Below, piece after piece: positions 38,765-49,656 of a stretch of 64,000 nt of DNA. The translations under genes were made by a program, and so were the position numbers. Below the pieces are notes generated by a model that saw only the letters and a program-made list of their open reading frames with translations, did no database searches and was not told where the DNA came from. Each line of letters starts with the position of its first letter. Within the stretch, counting starts at the first letter, position 1. This DNA is from Lichenicola sp964247725. Its GTDB lineage: Bacteria; Pseudomonadota; Alphaproteobacteria; Acetobacterales; Acetobacteraceae. Where the stretch lies: positions 1-64,000 of the forward strand of contig CAXTVM010000015.1 in the NCBI GenBank assembly GCA_964247725.1, written 5' to 3'.

Positions 38765-38870
38765 CCCTGTCGAACCGTATGGATGCAAGCCTTGACGAAG
38801 CGGGCCTGGGGCCCGCGGCCCCAGTGGGGTCCAGGGGCGAAGCCCTGGCCTGCTTCCCCATGCGACAGCC
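38765..38870. repeat. Right-half copy of the palindromic element
   Basis: Centre plus right arm: GCGGGCCTGGGGCCCGCGGCC, CCAGTGGGGTCCAGGGGCGA, and the terminus ATGCGACAGCC (38860-38870), identical to that of the copy at 25542. The left arm is absent. It lies between the decayed esterase and the SirB1-like gene. Confidence 0.8.
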
Positions 38871-38905
38871 AACCGTCGTGCGCTTGATCGCCGGGCCTAC
38901 GGCCG

Positions 38906-39769
38906 TCAGCCGTTCCAGCCATCGAGTCGGGTCTGCGCGATTCGTGCCGCCCCGCTGCCGGGCGCGGCCGCCAGCACCCGCTCCAGACAGCTGGTGGCGC
39001 TCGCATGGCGGCCGAGCCCGCGGTTCAGCTCCGCGGCATCGAGCCAGTTCGCCATCACGTCCGGCGCGATGAGCAGCATGCCCTCGAGCGCGGTCAGCGC
39101 CGGCAGCAGCTCGCCGGCGACCAGGCGGCGCTGCACCAGGTTGCGCTGCAGCCGAAGCAGCACGTCGCGGGTCGACATCGGCCGCGTCATGCCGGGCTGC
39201 AGCACGAGGTCGTCGCCGCCCAGCCGCTGCAGCATCGACAGCAGCTCGACGCTGCCGACGGTGGCGCCGGCGCCGAACGGGTCGACGAGCAGCCGCCTCG
39301 GCTGCCGCGGCCGCACCGCGGCGCTGCCGGCCGGCGCCCGCTCGGCCGAGGAGAGCACCGCCAGCAGGAAATGGCCGGGGAAATCGATCCCGTGCCCCTC
39401 CCACCCGGCGGCGCGGATGCAGTGCAGCCAGATCACGCCGAGCGCCACCGGAAGGCCGCGGCGGCGCTCGATCACCCGGATCAGGTTGGCGTTGTCGAGG
39501 TCGTCGTAATGCGCGACGTCGCCGCTGTAGCCGTGGTGGGCGTGGATCAGGCCGGCGAGCGCCCCGATCCGCGCCTCCTGCGACCGGCCCGACAGCACGG
39601 CGCCGACCGCGGCGGCGTCGCGCGCCAGCACCGACAGGTGCTCCGACGCCGCCTGCCAGTCCCCGGCGCCGCGATCGAGCCGGGCCAGCTGCAGGGCGGC
39701 GGGAGCCGGATCGATCTCGGTGTCGGGCAGCATGCCGACCGCCGCCAGTGCATCGCTCGCCTCGATCAT
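38906..39769 (-). CDS. SirB1-like transglutaminase-fold protein with TPR tail
   Basis: A 287-residue protein of the SirB1/YchA family: a transglutaminase-like N-terminal domain (DDLDNANLIRVIERRRGLPVALGVIWLH...GHGIDFPGHFLLAV) followed by a helical, TPR-like tail (LERVLAAAPGSGAARIA). The conserved RRRG.P and FPGHF motifs are present; the molecular role of the family is not established. Third gene on the minus strand after the GGDEF-EAL and BLUF genes, with a 102-base gap, so operon membership is possible. Confidence 0.85.
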   Translation of the reverse strand: MIEASDALAAVGMLPDTEIDPAPAALQLARLDRGAGDWQAASEHLSVLARDAAAVGAVLSGRSQEARIGALAGLIHAHHGYSGDVAHYDDLDNANLIRVIERRRGLPVALGVIWLHCIRAAGWEGHGIDFPGHFLLAVLSSAERAPAGSAAVRPRQPRRLLVDPFGAGATVGSVELLSMLQRLGGDDLVLQPGMTRPMSTRDVLLRLQRNLVQRRLVAGELLPALTALEGMLLIAPDVMANWLDAAELNRGLGRHASATSCLERVLAAAPGSGAARIAQTRLDGWNG

Positions 39770-39871
39770 GAACAGGCTCCCCTGCAGCCGCCGTCTTGCC
39801 GTGGCCAGGGCTCAAGCTGGCAGTCGGCGCCGTGGTTGCAAGGGAGGCCGGCCCGGCCCCGGCCGGCGGGG

Positions 39872-40309
39872 TCAGCTCATCTGCAGGCGGTCGTCCTCGC
39901 GCACGATCACCGCCCGCAGCAGGTCCAGCAGATCCTGGCCGCCGGCGGCGTGGCCGGCGAAGCCGACGCCGAGACCGCGGATCGGGTCGTCCGCCCGGTC
40001 GGCGCCGGTATAGGCCATCGACCAGGCCGGGAAATCCCGGGCGGCGATCGACGCCGCCTGCAGCACGATCACCTCGGCGTGGCGCTCGTCCTGCTGGATG
40101 CGCTCGAAGGTCTCGGCCACGGCCGCCATCGGGCCCTCGAGCACCTGGGCGAAGCATCCCTGGCTGAACATCAGCCCACCGGTGATGCCGTCGGACGCGT
40201 TGCGGCGACGCGCCGTGGCCAGGATGCTGCGGATGTCCTCGGCGTGCGCTTGCGGCTCGGTGGCGATCACCGGCCGGCTGCAATAGAGCACGCGGTAGAG
40301 CTTCTGCAT
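39872..40309 (-). CDS. BLUF-domain blue-light photoreceptor
   Basis: A 145-residue short BLUF protein that binds FAD and signals blue light through hydrogen-bond rearrangement. The key residues are all present: Tyr9 (LYRVLYCSR), Asn37 (RRRNASDGITGGL), Gln55 in FAQVLEGP, and Trp96 in FPAWSM. About 45 C-terminal residues form the capping helices; no output domain is fused. Its start lies only 16 bases after the stop of the GGDEF-EAL gene, so the pair is almost certainly one transcript and the BLUF protein is likely to act on that enzyme in trans; the latter is inference. Confidence 0.93.
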   Translation of the reverse strand: MQKLYRVLYCSRPVIATEPQAHAEDIRSILATARRRNASDGITGGLMFSQGCFAQVLEGPMAAVAETFERIQQDERHAEVIVLQAASIAARDFPAWSMAYTGADRADDPIRGLGVGFAGHAAGGQDLLDLLRAVIVREDDRLQMS

Positions 40310-40325
40310 GGTGACTGATCCAGTG

Positions 40326-42086
40326 TCAGGCAGGGGATGAGGCGATGGCGGGGAAATCGGCGAGCAGGCAGTCGATCTGGTCCGCGGCGACCGGACGGCT
40401 GAACAGGAAGCCCTGCACCGACGTGCAGCCCTCGGCGCGGATGCGGGCGAGCTGCTCCTCGGTCTCGACGCCCTCGGCGATCGTCGACATGCCGAGGCTG
40501 GCGCCGAGCGCGTTGATCGCGCGGATGAAGGCGTTCTGGCTGGCGACGTCGCCGTTGTCCTTCACGAACGAGCGGTCGATCTTGATCTTGTCGAACGGGA
40601 AGCTGCGCAGCTGGCTCAGCGAGGAGTATCCGGTGCCGAAATCGTCCATGGCGACGCGGACCTCCATGGCGCGCAGCCGCTGCAGGGCCGCCAGCACGCC
40701 CTGCTCGTTGTTCAGCAGCGCGCCCTCGGTGATCTCGATCTCGAGGCGCCGGCCGGGAAGATCGCTGTTTCGCAACGAGCGGGCGACCGCCTCGATCAGC
40801 CGCGGCAGGTCGTCGAACTGCAGCGGCGAGACGTTCACCGCCACGATCACGTGGTCGGGCCAGCGGGTGGCCTCCCGGCAGGCCTCGCGCAGCACCCATT
40901 CCCCGAGCGGCACGATCAGCCCGATCTCCTCGGCAAGCGGGATGAAGGCCCCGGGAGGTACCAGGCCGCGGGTCGGATGACGCCAGCGCAGCAGCGCCTC
41001 GAAGCCGACCACAGCGCGGTTGTCGAGGTCGATCTGCGGCTGGTAGTTCAGCTCGAACTCGTGCAGTGCGAGCGCCTTGCGCAGGTCGATCTCGAGCATG
41101 CGGCGTGCGGCCGCGCGATCGTCCATCTCCGCATGGAAGAACCTGAAGGTGCCGCGCCCGCGCGCCTTGGCGTCGTAGAGGGCGAGGTCGGCGTTGCGCA
41201 GCAGCCTGTCGTAGTCGTCGCCGTCCTGCGGCGAGAGGGCCAGGCCGATGCTGGCGCCGATGTTGATCAGGTGGCCATCGACCAGATAGGGCCGGCCGAT
41301 CACGTCGATGAGACGGGCGGCGAACGACGTCAGCGCCACGCGGTCCAGTGCCGACGCGACCAGGATGGCGAACTCGTCGCCGCCGAGCCTGGCCACCACG
41401 TCGTCGGCCCGCGCCATCCCGCGCAGGCGCTTGGAGACCAGCCCGAGCAGGCCGTCGCCGACCGCGTGTCCCAGCGTGTCGTTCACCGACTTGAAGCGGT
41501 CGAGGTCGATCAGCAGCACGGCCTGGCCGCTGGCGTCCGCGCGGCACGTCGCAATGTCGGCCTGCCGCGCCTCCAACGCCGCCATCGCCTGCACCTGGAA
41601 CAGGCGGCGGTTGAGCAGCCCGGTCAGCGGATCGTGCAGCGCCGAGTTCACCGCCGCCGCCTCCGCCGCGCGGCGCTCGGTGGTGTCCTCGAAGGCGAGT
41701 GCCCAGGTGTCGTCGGACAGCGGCGCCACGCGGAGCGCCAGGAAGCGCGCGCCGTTGCCGACCACGATCGCGGCGGTCCGCTCGCAGCGCCCCTGCACCG
41801 CGGCGTGCAACGCCTCGCCCACCTCCTGGACCAGCCCGGCGGTGAGCACGCCGCTGGCGTCGAGCAGGTCCGGAAGGCGGGCCGCGTGCGCCAGCGTCCC
41901 GGCCGGGATCTGCAGCAGCGCGCCGAGCCGCCGGTTGACGAAGTGGACCCCCCACTCGCGGTCGACCGTGACGATGCCCGTCCTGACGCCGTCCAGGAGC
42001 GCCAGCAGATGCGCCGGCTCCAGCACGCGGAGGGCGCCGTCGATCGCCATCATCGACTTAAAGGGGGGCTCTAGCGGGAGGTCCAT
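40326..42086 (-). CDS. PAS-GGDEF-EAL cyclic-di-GMP enzyme
   Basis: A 586-residue bifunctional c-di-GMP turnover protein without obvious membrane helices. A PAS-like domain (about 25-135, GVRTGIVTVDREWGVHFVNRRL) is followed by a GGDEF domain with the intact motif GGDEF (235-239) and an inhibitory site RADD (226-229) exactly 5 residues before it. The EAL domain has EALLRW (from residue 363), DDFGTGYSSL and KIDRSFV; all look catalytically competent. ATG 42086 has GGAG about 11 bases upstream; a double ATG at 42053/42050 is an alternative. It is the first gene of an operon with the BLUF gene. Confidence 0.92.
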   Translation of the reverse strand: MDLPLEPPFKSMMAIDGALRVLEPAHLLALLDGVRTGIVTVDREWGVHFVNRRLGALLQIPAGTLAHAARLPDLLDASGVLTAGLVQEVGEALHAAVQGRCERTAAIVVGNGARFLALRVAPLSDDTWALAFEDTTERRAAEAAAVNSALHDPLTGLLNRRLFQVQAMAALEARQADIATCRADASGQAVLLIDLDRFKSVNDTLGHAVGDGLLGLVSKRLRGMARADDVVARLGGDEFAILVASALDRVALTSFAARLIDVIGRPYLVDGHLINIGASIGLALSPQDGDDYDRLLRNADLALYDAKARGRGTFRFFHAEMDDRAAARRMLEIDLRKALALHEFELNYQPQIDLDNRAVVGFEALLRWRHPTRGLVPPGAFIPLAEEIGLIVPLGEWVLREACREATRWPDHVIVAVNVSPLQFDDLPRLIEAVARSLRNSDLPGRRLEIEITEGALLNNEQGVLAALQRLRAMEVRVAMDDFGTGYSSLSQLRSFPFDKIKIDRSFVKDNGDVASQNAFIRAINALGASLGMSTIAEGVETEEQLARIRAEGCTSVQGFLFSRPVAADQIDCLLADFPAIASSPA

Positions 42087-42275
42087 CGAGACGCGCACTC
42101 CGGGCCCGATCCGGCAGCGCGGTCGGGTTGACTGGCGGCGATCCTGACGGCAACGCCTTGCGGCGGCGTTAATGCGGCGGCGGCGCGGCACGCGGCCGTG
42201 CCCGGCGGCTCCCTTCCGCCGGACCGGCGGCTGCGCTAGGTGACGGGGGCATCCCTGGGACACCACCCGCCCGCC

Positions 42276-44921
<2,646 letters not shown>

Positions 44922-45401
44922 CGGGACCGTTCCGGCTGGTCCGTGGGGCCGGGACGATGAGGCAATCGGACCCGTCACGCCGTGGGGCGCTGGCGGGCAA
45001 GGTCCTGGCCACCGGCGGCTCCGGCCTCGTCGCCGGCTGCCGCATCCCGCGGCGTCCCGCCGCCGGCCACGGTGGGCGCTGGACGGTGGCGATGACGCCG
45101 CCATGCATGAGCGCGCCGGCATCGGCGTGGCGGACCGCCATCGCCGGCCATCGGTCGATCCGTGCGGAGGCCATGCTCGACCGGTTCGAAACCGGCGCAC
45201 CGGACGCCGCGCCGAGGCAAGTTGCCGGATGAACCTCCTGGGGACCGCCGACGTGAAGGCTGCAGCGTCCTGGCATCCGTCGCCGGCAAGGTCGGGCAAG
45301 CTTGCACCGCGAGAGCCGCAGATGGCTTCCGCCTCGACATGCCGGTTCCTCGGTCCTGGCGACGAGCCGTCCGCGCCCGTCGTGGCGACGGCACGGGACC
45401 G
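44922..45401. other. Intergenic stretch with one doubtful small frame
   Basis: About 480 bases between alaS and the convergent aminotransferase fusion. The only frame worth naming is 44957-45232 (91 codons, plus strand), whose start SRRGALAGKVLATGGSGLVAGC looks like a twin-arginine/lipobox signal, but the rest matches nothing and its composition is non-specific. It could be the stump of a lost exported protein. I do not call it a gene. Confidence 0.35.
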
Positions 45402-48146
45402 TCAGTCCGCGGCAGACCCGATCAGGACCGGTTCGGGGCGCCATTCGCCGGCGCCGCCAACCGAGCCGACCGCCGCCGCCAGCTCCAGGGCGGTCCGCAT
45501 CCGCAGCGTGTCCAGGATCCGCTCGGCGATCAGCAGCCCGGTATCGTTCTGCCACAGCCACAACCCGTTGATCTGGCCGCGGAACGAGGGCTCGCCTCCC
45601 ATTGCCTCGCCGGGCCGGTACCCGGCCGCCAGCCCGAGCGCGAACAGGCCGCCGATCGGCTCGCCGGCCGCGTCGAGCACGGCGCAACCCGGCCCGGCGA
45701 GCAGGCCGCCGGGCTCGTCCATGGCCAGCCTCAGCGCGGTACCGTCGACGTCGCGGACCGGCAGCCCGCGCGGCCGGTAGCCGATGCAGGACACGATCAC
45801 GTCCGCCTCGTCGAGCAGCAGCCGGTCCCGGCCCCACGCCTCGGCCGTCTCGTGGCTCACGGCACCGTTCGCAGCCCCGAGCCGGTGCATCCGCAGCCGC
45901 GGGTCGGGGCCGGCCTGATCCAGGCCCAGCATCCGCCGCGCCAGCGTCCGGCTGTCGAAGCGCAGGCCGCCGAAGCGGTACACGAAGCCGCTGACCGGGC
46001 AGATGTCGTCCCGCCCGAAGGCGGTGTAGCCGTCGGCCAGCGCGGCCTCCGCGGACGGGTAGAACAGGGTAAGCCGGCTGCGGTGCATCAGGGTGACGAC
46101 AGACTCGGGCGGCAGCCGGCCCGGCTCCAGCAGCAGCCGGACGCAGGCCAGCGCGCTGCTGGCGCCGCCGATCACCGCGACCCTGGGCGCCGAGATCGTG
46201 CGCAGCCGCTCGGCGATCTCCGCGATCCCGTCCGTCGTCACCGCGCGGTCGGAGTGCCGCAGCCGCTCGCGGTGGGCGGCGTGCAGCGGCCGGCCGCCGA
46301 TCCGCACCCGGTCCAGCCCTGCGTCGGACTGAAGGCCGCCGGTGGCGAGCAGGACCGTGTCCGACACGATCTCGGTGATCCTGCCGTCGGCGAGGCGGCG
46401 CAACCTGGTCGACCAGCCGCCCCCCGCCAGCCGGCACGTGGAGACCGCCTCGTGGCCGGTCAGCACCTGCCCGGCGGGCGACCCGGCGACGATGTCCGCG
46501 AATGCCGCGCCGACCAGGCGCAGCAGGGCTCCGACCAGCGCCAGCGGCACCGTCCCGCCGCCGTGTCCGGCGATGGCCAGCGCCACCGGATGCTCGGCCA
46601 GGGCGCCGATCCGAGGATCGTGCCGGCCGGCGAGGCAGGACAGGAAGGTCTGCGCCGAGCTGTCCGAGTTGGTCGCGTAGCACCCGAGCCGGCCGTCGCC
46701 GATCGATCCCGAGCGCTCCACCACCACCACCCCGTGCGACAGGATCTCCGGCAGCAGCCCGCGCGCCGAGGCCGCGATCAGCGGCGCCAGCCCGGCCGGC
46801 CCGCCGCCGACCACCAGGGTGCCGATCCGGACGGACGCCGCGCCGTCCGCCACGGGTGCCGGCCTTGGCCGGGCCCGCCCCAAGGTCCGTACCGAGACCC
46901 GCCCTGGAGTTCGCTCGATCAGGCCCGGCCCCGTCACGGAAACGGTGCGGATGGCGGCCAGGCGCCCGGCCCGGCCCCGGTCCAACCGTGCATGGGCGAC
47001 GCGCAGCCTCCCGCAGACCGCATCGACGGTCTCGACCGTCATCTCGTCCCAGAGCGGCAACGCCAGCATCGAGCGCGACAGCCGCTCGGTCACGGCGAGA
47101 TCGTCGGCCAGGCCGCGCTGCCTGAAGAAGGGCTGCTCGGCCACGTGCGGCGAGAAGTAGGTGCCGGTGCCGACGCCGTCCGCGGCCAGGGCGGCCACGA
47201 GCTCGTCGCGGCGATGCTCGAACTCGGCCGGCGGCAGCATCGGCATGAACTGGTGCGCGCAGCGCAGGCCGCGGACCCGCTGGAACACGTGGTCCGGCAG
47301 CAGGTCGCGGTACCGCGCCGCCAGGCGCTCGCGATGCCGCACCACCTCCCTGAATCCATGCAGCCGCTCCAGCGCCAGCAGGGCGCCGACCTCGCTCAGC
47401 TTCGCGTTCAGTCCCGGCATCGTCGCCGAGCGCGGCGCGCCGAAGCCGAAGTTGCCCATCACCCGCAGCGTCTCGACCAGCGCGCGGTCGCCGCAATGGA
47501 TGACGCCGCCCTCGGCGGTGGCGAAGGTCTTGGTCGCATGCATCGAGAACACGACCGGATGGGCGAAGCCGGCACCGAAGGCGCGCCCATCCGCGTCGAG
47601 GCTGCCCAGCGAGGCGGCGGCGTCGACCACCACCGGGATCCCGGTCCGTTCCGACAGCCGGGCATAGCGGTCGAGGTCGATGCAGCTGCCGAAGGTCGCA
47701 TAGGGGACGATCACGGCGATCTCCCCGCCGTGGCGCGCGATCAACCGTTCCTCGGAGGCTGCGCAGGCGCTCCAATCCTGCGGATCGACGTCGCAGAACA
47801 ACGGCGTGAGACCGATCCAGTCCGCGGCCTGGGCGGCCGCGGCGAAGGTGAAGGACGGCATCAGCGCGTAGCGGCAGGGCGCGGACCGCGACGGCACCCG
47901 GTCCCGGCGGCGTTCCATGACCGCGCGCATCGCCAGCATCAGGCCGGTGGTTGCGTTGCAGACGGTGACGCAACCGCCGGCGGCGCCGAACATCTCGCAC
48001 TCGAGCGCATGCTCGAACCGCATGTTGACCGGACCGTGGTTCGTGTAGATACGCGACAGCTCGATCAGCCGCAGTTCCGCGGCGAGCCCGCTCAGCCGCG
48101 GCGGCGACGGCCGGATGAACGGCACCGTGGAGGCGAGGTCGCCCAT
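45402..48146 (-). CDS. Fusion of a DegT/DnrJ-type aminotransferase and a flavin N-oxygenase-like oxidoreductase
   Basis: A 914-residue two-domain protein. Residues about 20-385 are a DegT/DnrJ/EryC1/StrS PLP aminotransferase: YTNHGPVNMRFEHALE, CNATTGLMLAM, VVVDAAASLG (Asp175) and HATKTFATAEGG with PLP Lys206. After a linker, residues about 440-905 form an FAD/NAD(P) oxidoreductase: FAD motif VVGGGPAGLAP (from 445), ATGG (601-604), pyridine-nucleotide motif VAVIGGASSALA (657-668), and CIGYRP (787-792), a pattern like that of N-hydroxylating monooxygenases. An AGGACGG site precedes ATG 48146. It is monocistronic with a long upstream region. A plausible job is amination followed by N- or C-oxidation of one substrate, possibly a sugar nucleotide; that is inference and no partner genes are adjacent. 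Confidence 0.85.
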   Translation of the reverse strand: MGDLASTVPFIRPSPPRLSGLAAELRLIELSRIYTNHGPVNMRFEHALECEMFGAAGGCVTVCNATTGLMLAMRAVMERRRDRVPSRSAPCRYALMPSFTFAAAAQAADWIGLTPLFCDVDPQDWSACAASEERLIARHGGEIAVIVPYATFGSCIDLDRYARLSERTGIPVVVDAAASLGSLDADGRAFGAGFAHPVVFSMHATKTFATAEGGVIHCGDRALVETLRVMGNFGFGAPRSATMPGLNAKLSEVGALLALERLHGFREVVRHRERLAARYRDLLPDHVFQRVRGLRCAHQFMPMLPPAEFEHRRDELVAALAADGVGTGTYFSPHVAEQPFFRQRGLADDLAVTERLSRSMLALPLWDEMTVETVDAVCGRLRVAHARLDRGRAGRLAAIRTVSVTGPGLIERTPGRVSVRTLGRARPRPAPVADGAASVRIGTLVVGGGPAGLAPLIAASARGLLPEILSHGVVVVERSGSIGDGRLGCYATNSDSSAQTFLSCLAGRHDPRIGALAEHPVALAIAGHGGGTVPLALVGALLRLVGAAFADIVAGSPAGQVLTGHEAVSTCRLAGGGWSTRLRRLADGRITEIVSDTVLLATGGLQSDAGLDRVRIGGRPLHAAHRERLRHSDRAVTTDGIAEIAERLRTISAPRVAVIGGASSALACVRLLLEPGRLPPESVVTLMHRSRLTLFYPSAEAALADGYTAFGRDDICPVSGFVYRFGGLRFDSRTLARRMLGLDQAGPDPRLRMHRLGAANGAVSHETAEAWGRDRLLLDEADVIVSCIGYRPRGLPVRDVDGTALRLAMDEPGGLLAGPGCAVLDAAGEPIGGLFALGLAAGYRPGEAMGGEPSFRGQINGLWLWQNDTGLLIAERILDTLRMRTALELAAAVGSVGGAGEWRPEPVLIGSAAD

Positions 48147-48780
48147 CGTAACCGTCCTGTCTTGGGATCAGCGTGAGGCCCGGCACGGTCTTCGAACGTG
48201 CCGGTTCCGGCACGACGTTCCGCCGGCGATGGCTCGGGTCGAATGAGACGCCACTACTCGATGGTTTTTGAGACCCAGCAGCGACAGGATGTCTAACGTT
48301 AATTTTCTGCACAAGCAGATTCGGATGGGCATCGGGGATTAACGGTTAGTTCACATCCCTGGACGGGTGAGGTTTGAGATGATCCGATATCCCTGCATGT
48401 CTCGATATCCAAATCAGTCACAGGTTATACTGTCGATCCGATCCAGCCGTTCGAGTTGGATGGCGTGCGATCCCGATGTCGGGATTCCATCGGCCCGGCC
48501 GCGGGACCCCGGGCGGCCGCGGCTGCACGCCCAGATGTCCGGCTGATCGTCTGGACACCGAAGCCGAGGATCTCTGGACGGTTCCGACACGGAACGGATC
48601 GACCGGACGATGCAGGCGATCGTCGAGATCGGGCCGCGACATGATCCATGGTCCCGCACTCTCAACCACCGCATGACAGTGGCTGCAGGACGACGGGTTG
48701 CGTCGTCGGTATGGCAGACCTCGTTCGACGCGCTCCGACGCGTCCGCAGCCGGTTCGGCGGCAGGCCGCCGCAGGGATCC
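48147..48780. other. Long upstream region of the aminotransferase-flavoprotein gene
   Basis: About 630 bases with no gene; 48230-48440 is clearly AT-richer than the rest of the window, so it probably holds the promoter for the minus-strand fusion gene. 48440-48780 returns to high GC; its open frames on both strands have no recognisable motif. The nadC stop lies at 48781. Confidence 0.5.
48290..48412 (-). promoter_or_regulatory. Candidate operators: TAACGTTA palindrome and CGATATCC direct repeats
   Basis: TAACGTTA (about 48295-48302) is a perfect 8-base palindrome within an AT-rich run (TAACGTTAATTTTCTGCAC). Further upstream, CGATATCC occurs twice (48385-48392 and 48403-48410), 18 bases apart, each containing the GATATC palindrome, a spacing just under two helical turns. 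They are 150-265 bases from the fusion-gene start. They could be regulator sites; no known regulator is assigned. Confidence 0.4.
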
Positions 48781-49656
48781 TTACGGGTCGAGACCCTCGT
48801 CCGCGTCGTAATCCAGCCCGATGTCGAGCACCGACACCGAGTGCGTCAGCCAGCCGATCGAGATCAGGTCGACGCCGGTGGCGGCCAGCGCCGGCGCGGT
48901 CTCCGGCGTCACCCGCCCGGACGCCTCGGACACCGCCCGGCCGCCGATCATGGCGACCGCCTGGCGGAGCATCTCCGGGCCCATGTTGTCGAGCAGCACC
49001 GCGTCCGGTCGCAGCGGCAGCGCCTCGGCCAGCTGCGCCAGCGTGTCGACCTCGACCTCGATCTTGACCAGGTGGCCGACCGACCGCCGTGCCCGCTCGA
49101 TCGCCACCGCGACGCCGCCGGCGATGGCGATGTGGTTGTCCTTGATCAGCACCGCGTCGTCGAGCCCGTAGCGGTGGTTGGACCCGCCGCCGACGCGCAC
49201 GGCGTATTTCTGCAGGGCCCGCATCCCGGGGATCGTCTTGCGGGTGCAGCAGATCCGCGCCCCGGTGCCCTCGACCGCCCGCACCACGCGCCGCGTCGCC
49301 GAGGCGATGCCCGACAGGTGCGACAGGTAGTTCAGCGCCACCCGCTCGGCGGTCAGCACGCCGCGCGCCGGGCCCTCGACCGCGGCGATGGCGTCGCCGG
49401 GCGCGATCGCGGCGCCGTCCGCGTGGTGAACCGTCATCACGAGCCGCGGGTCGACCAGCGCGAACGCCAGCCGGGCCAGGTCGAGGCCAGCCACCACGCC
49501 GGGCTCGCGCGCACGGAGCACGCAGCGGGTCCGGGCCAGCTCCGGCACGATCGCGTCGGTGGTGATGTCGCCGGCACGGCCGAGGTCCTCCAACAGCGCC
49601 GCCCGCACCAACGGCTCCAGCATCAGGTCCGGCAGCCGGGGCGCCGTCCCGCTCAA
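48781..49656 (-). CDS. nadC: Nicotinate-nucleotide pyrophosphorylase (carboxylating)
   Basis: Quinolinate phosphoribosyltransferase: quinolinate plus PRPP to nicotinate mononucleotide and CO2. It has 291 residues. LLEDLGRAGDITTDAI, the PRPP/substrate-binding ICCTRKTIPGMRALQKYAVRVGGGSNHRYGL and LIKDNH are diagnostic; VEVDTLAQ and DAVLLDNM complete the barrel. I choose TTG at 49656 because GGAGG lies 8 bases upstream and it overlaps the nadB stop (TTGA); ATG at 49623 would lose 11 residues. Last gene of nadA-nadB-nadC. Confidence 0.94.
   Translation of the reverse strand: MSGTAPRLPDLMLEPLVRAALLEDLGRAGDITTDAIVPELARTRCVLRAREPGVVAGLDLARLAFALVDPRLVMTVHHADGAAIAPGDAIAAVEGPARGVLTAERVALNYLSHLSGIASATRRVVRAVEGTGARICCTRKTIPGMRALQKYAVRVGGGSNHRYGLDDAVLIKDNHIAIAGGVAVAIERARRSVGHLVKIEVEVDTLAQLAEALPLRPDAVLLDNMGPEMLRQAVAMIGGRAVSEASGRVTPETAPALAATGVDLISIGWLTHSVSVLDIGLDYDADEGLDP

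Noticed and set aside
44957..45232. Small exported lipoprotein gene after alaS
   Set aside because: The signal-like start is followed by sequence with no family match and no conserved pattern, so it was left as intergenic.
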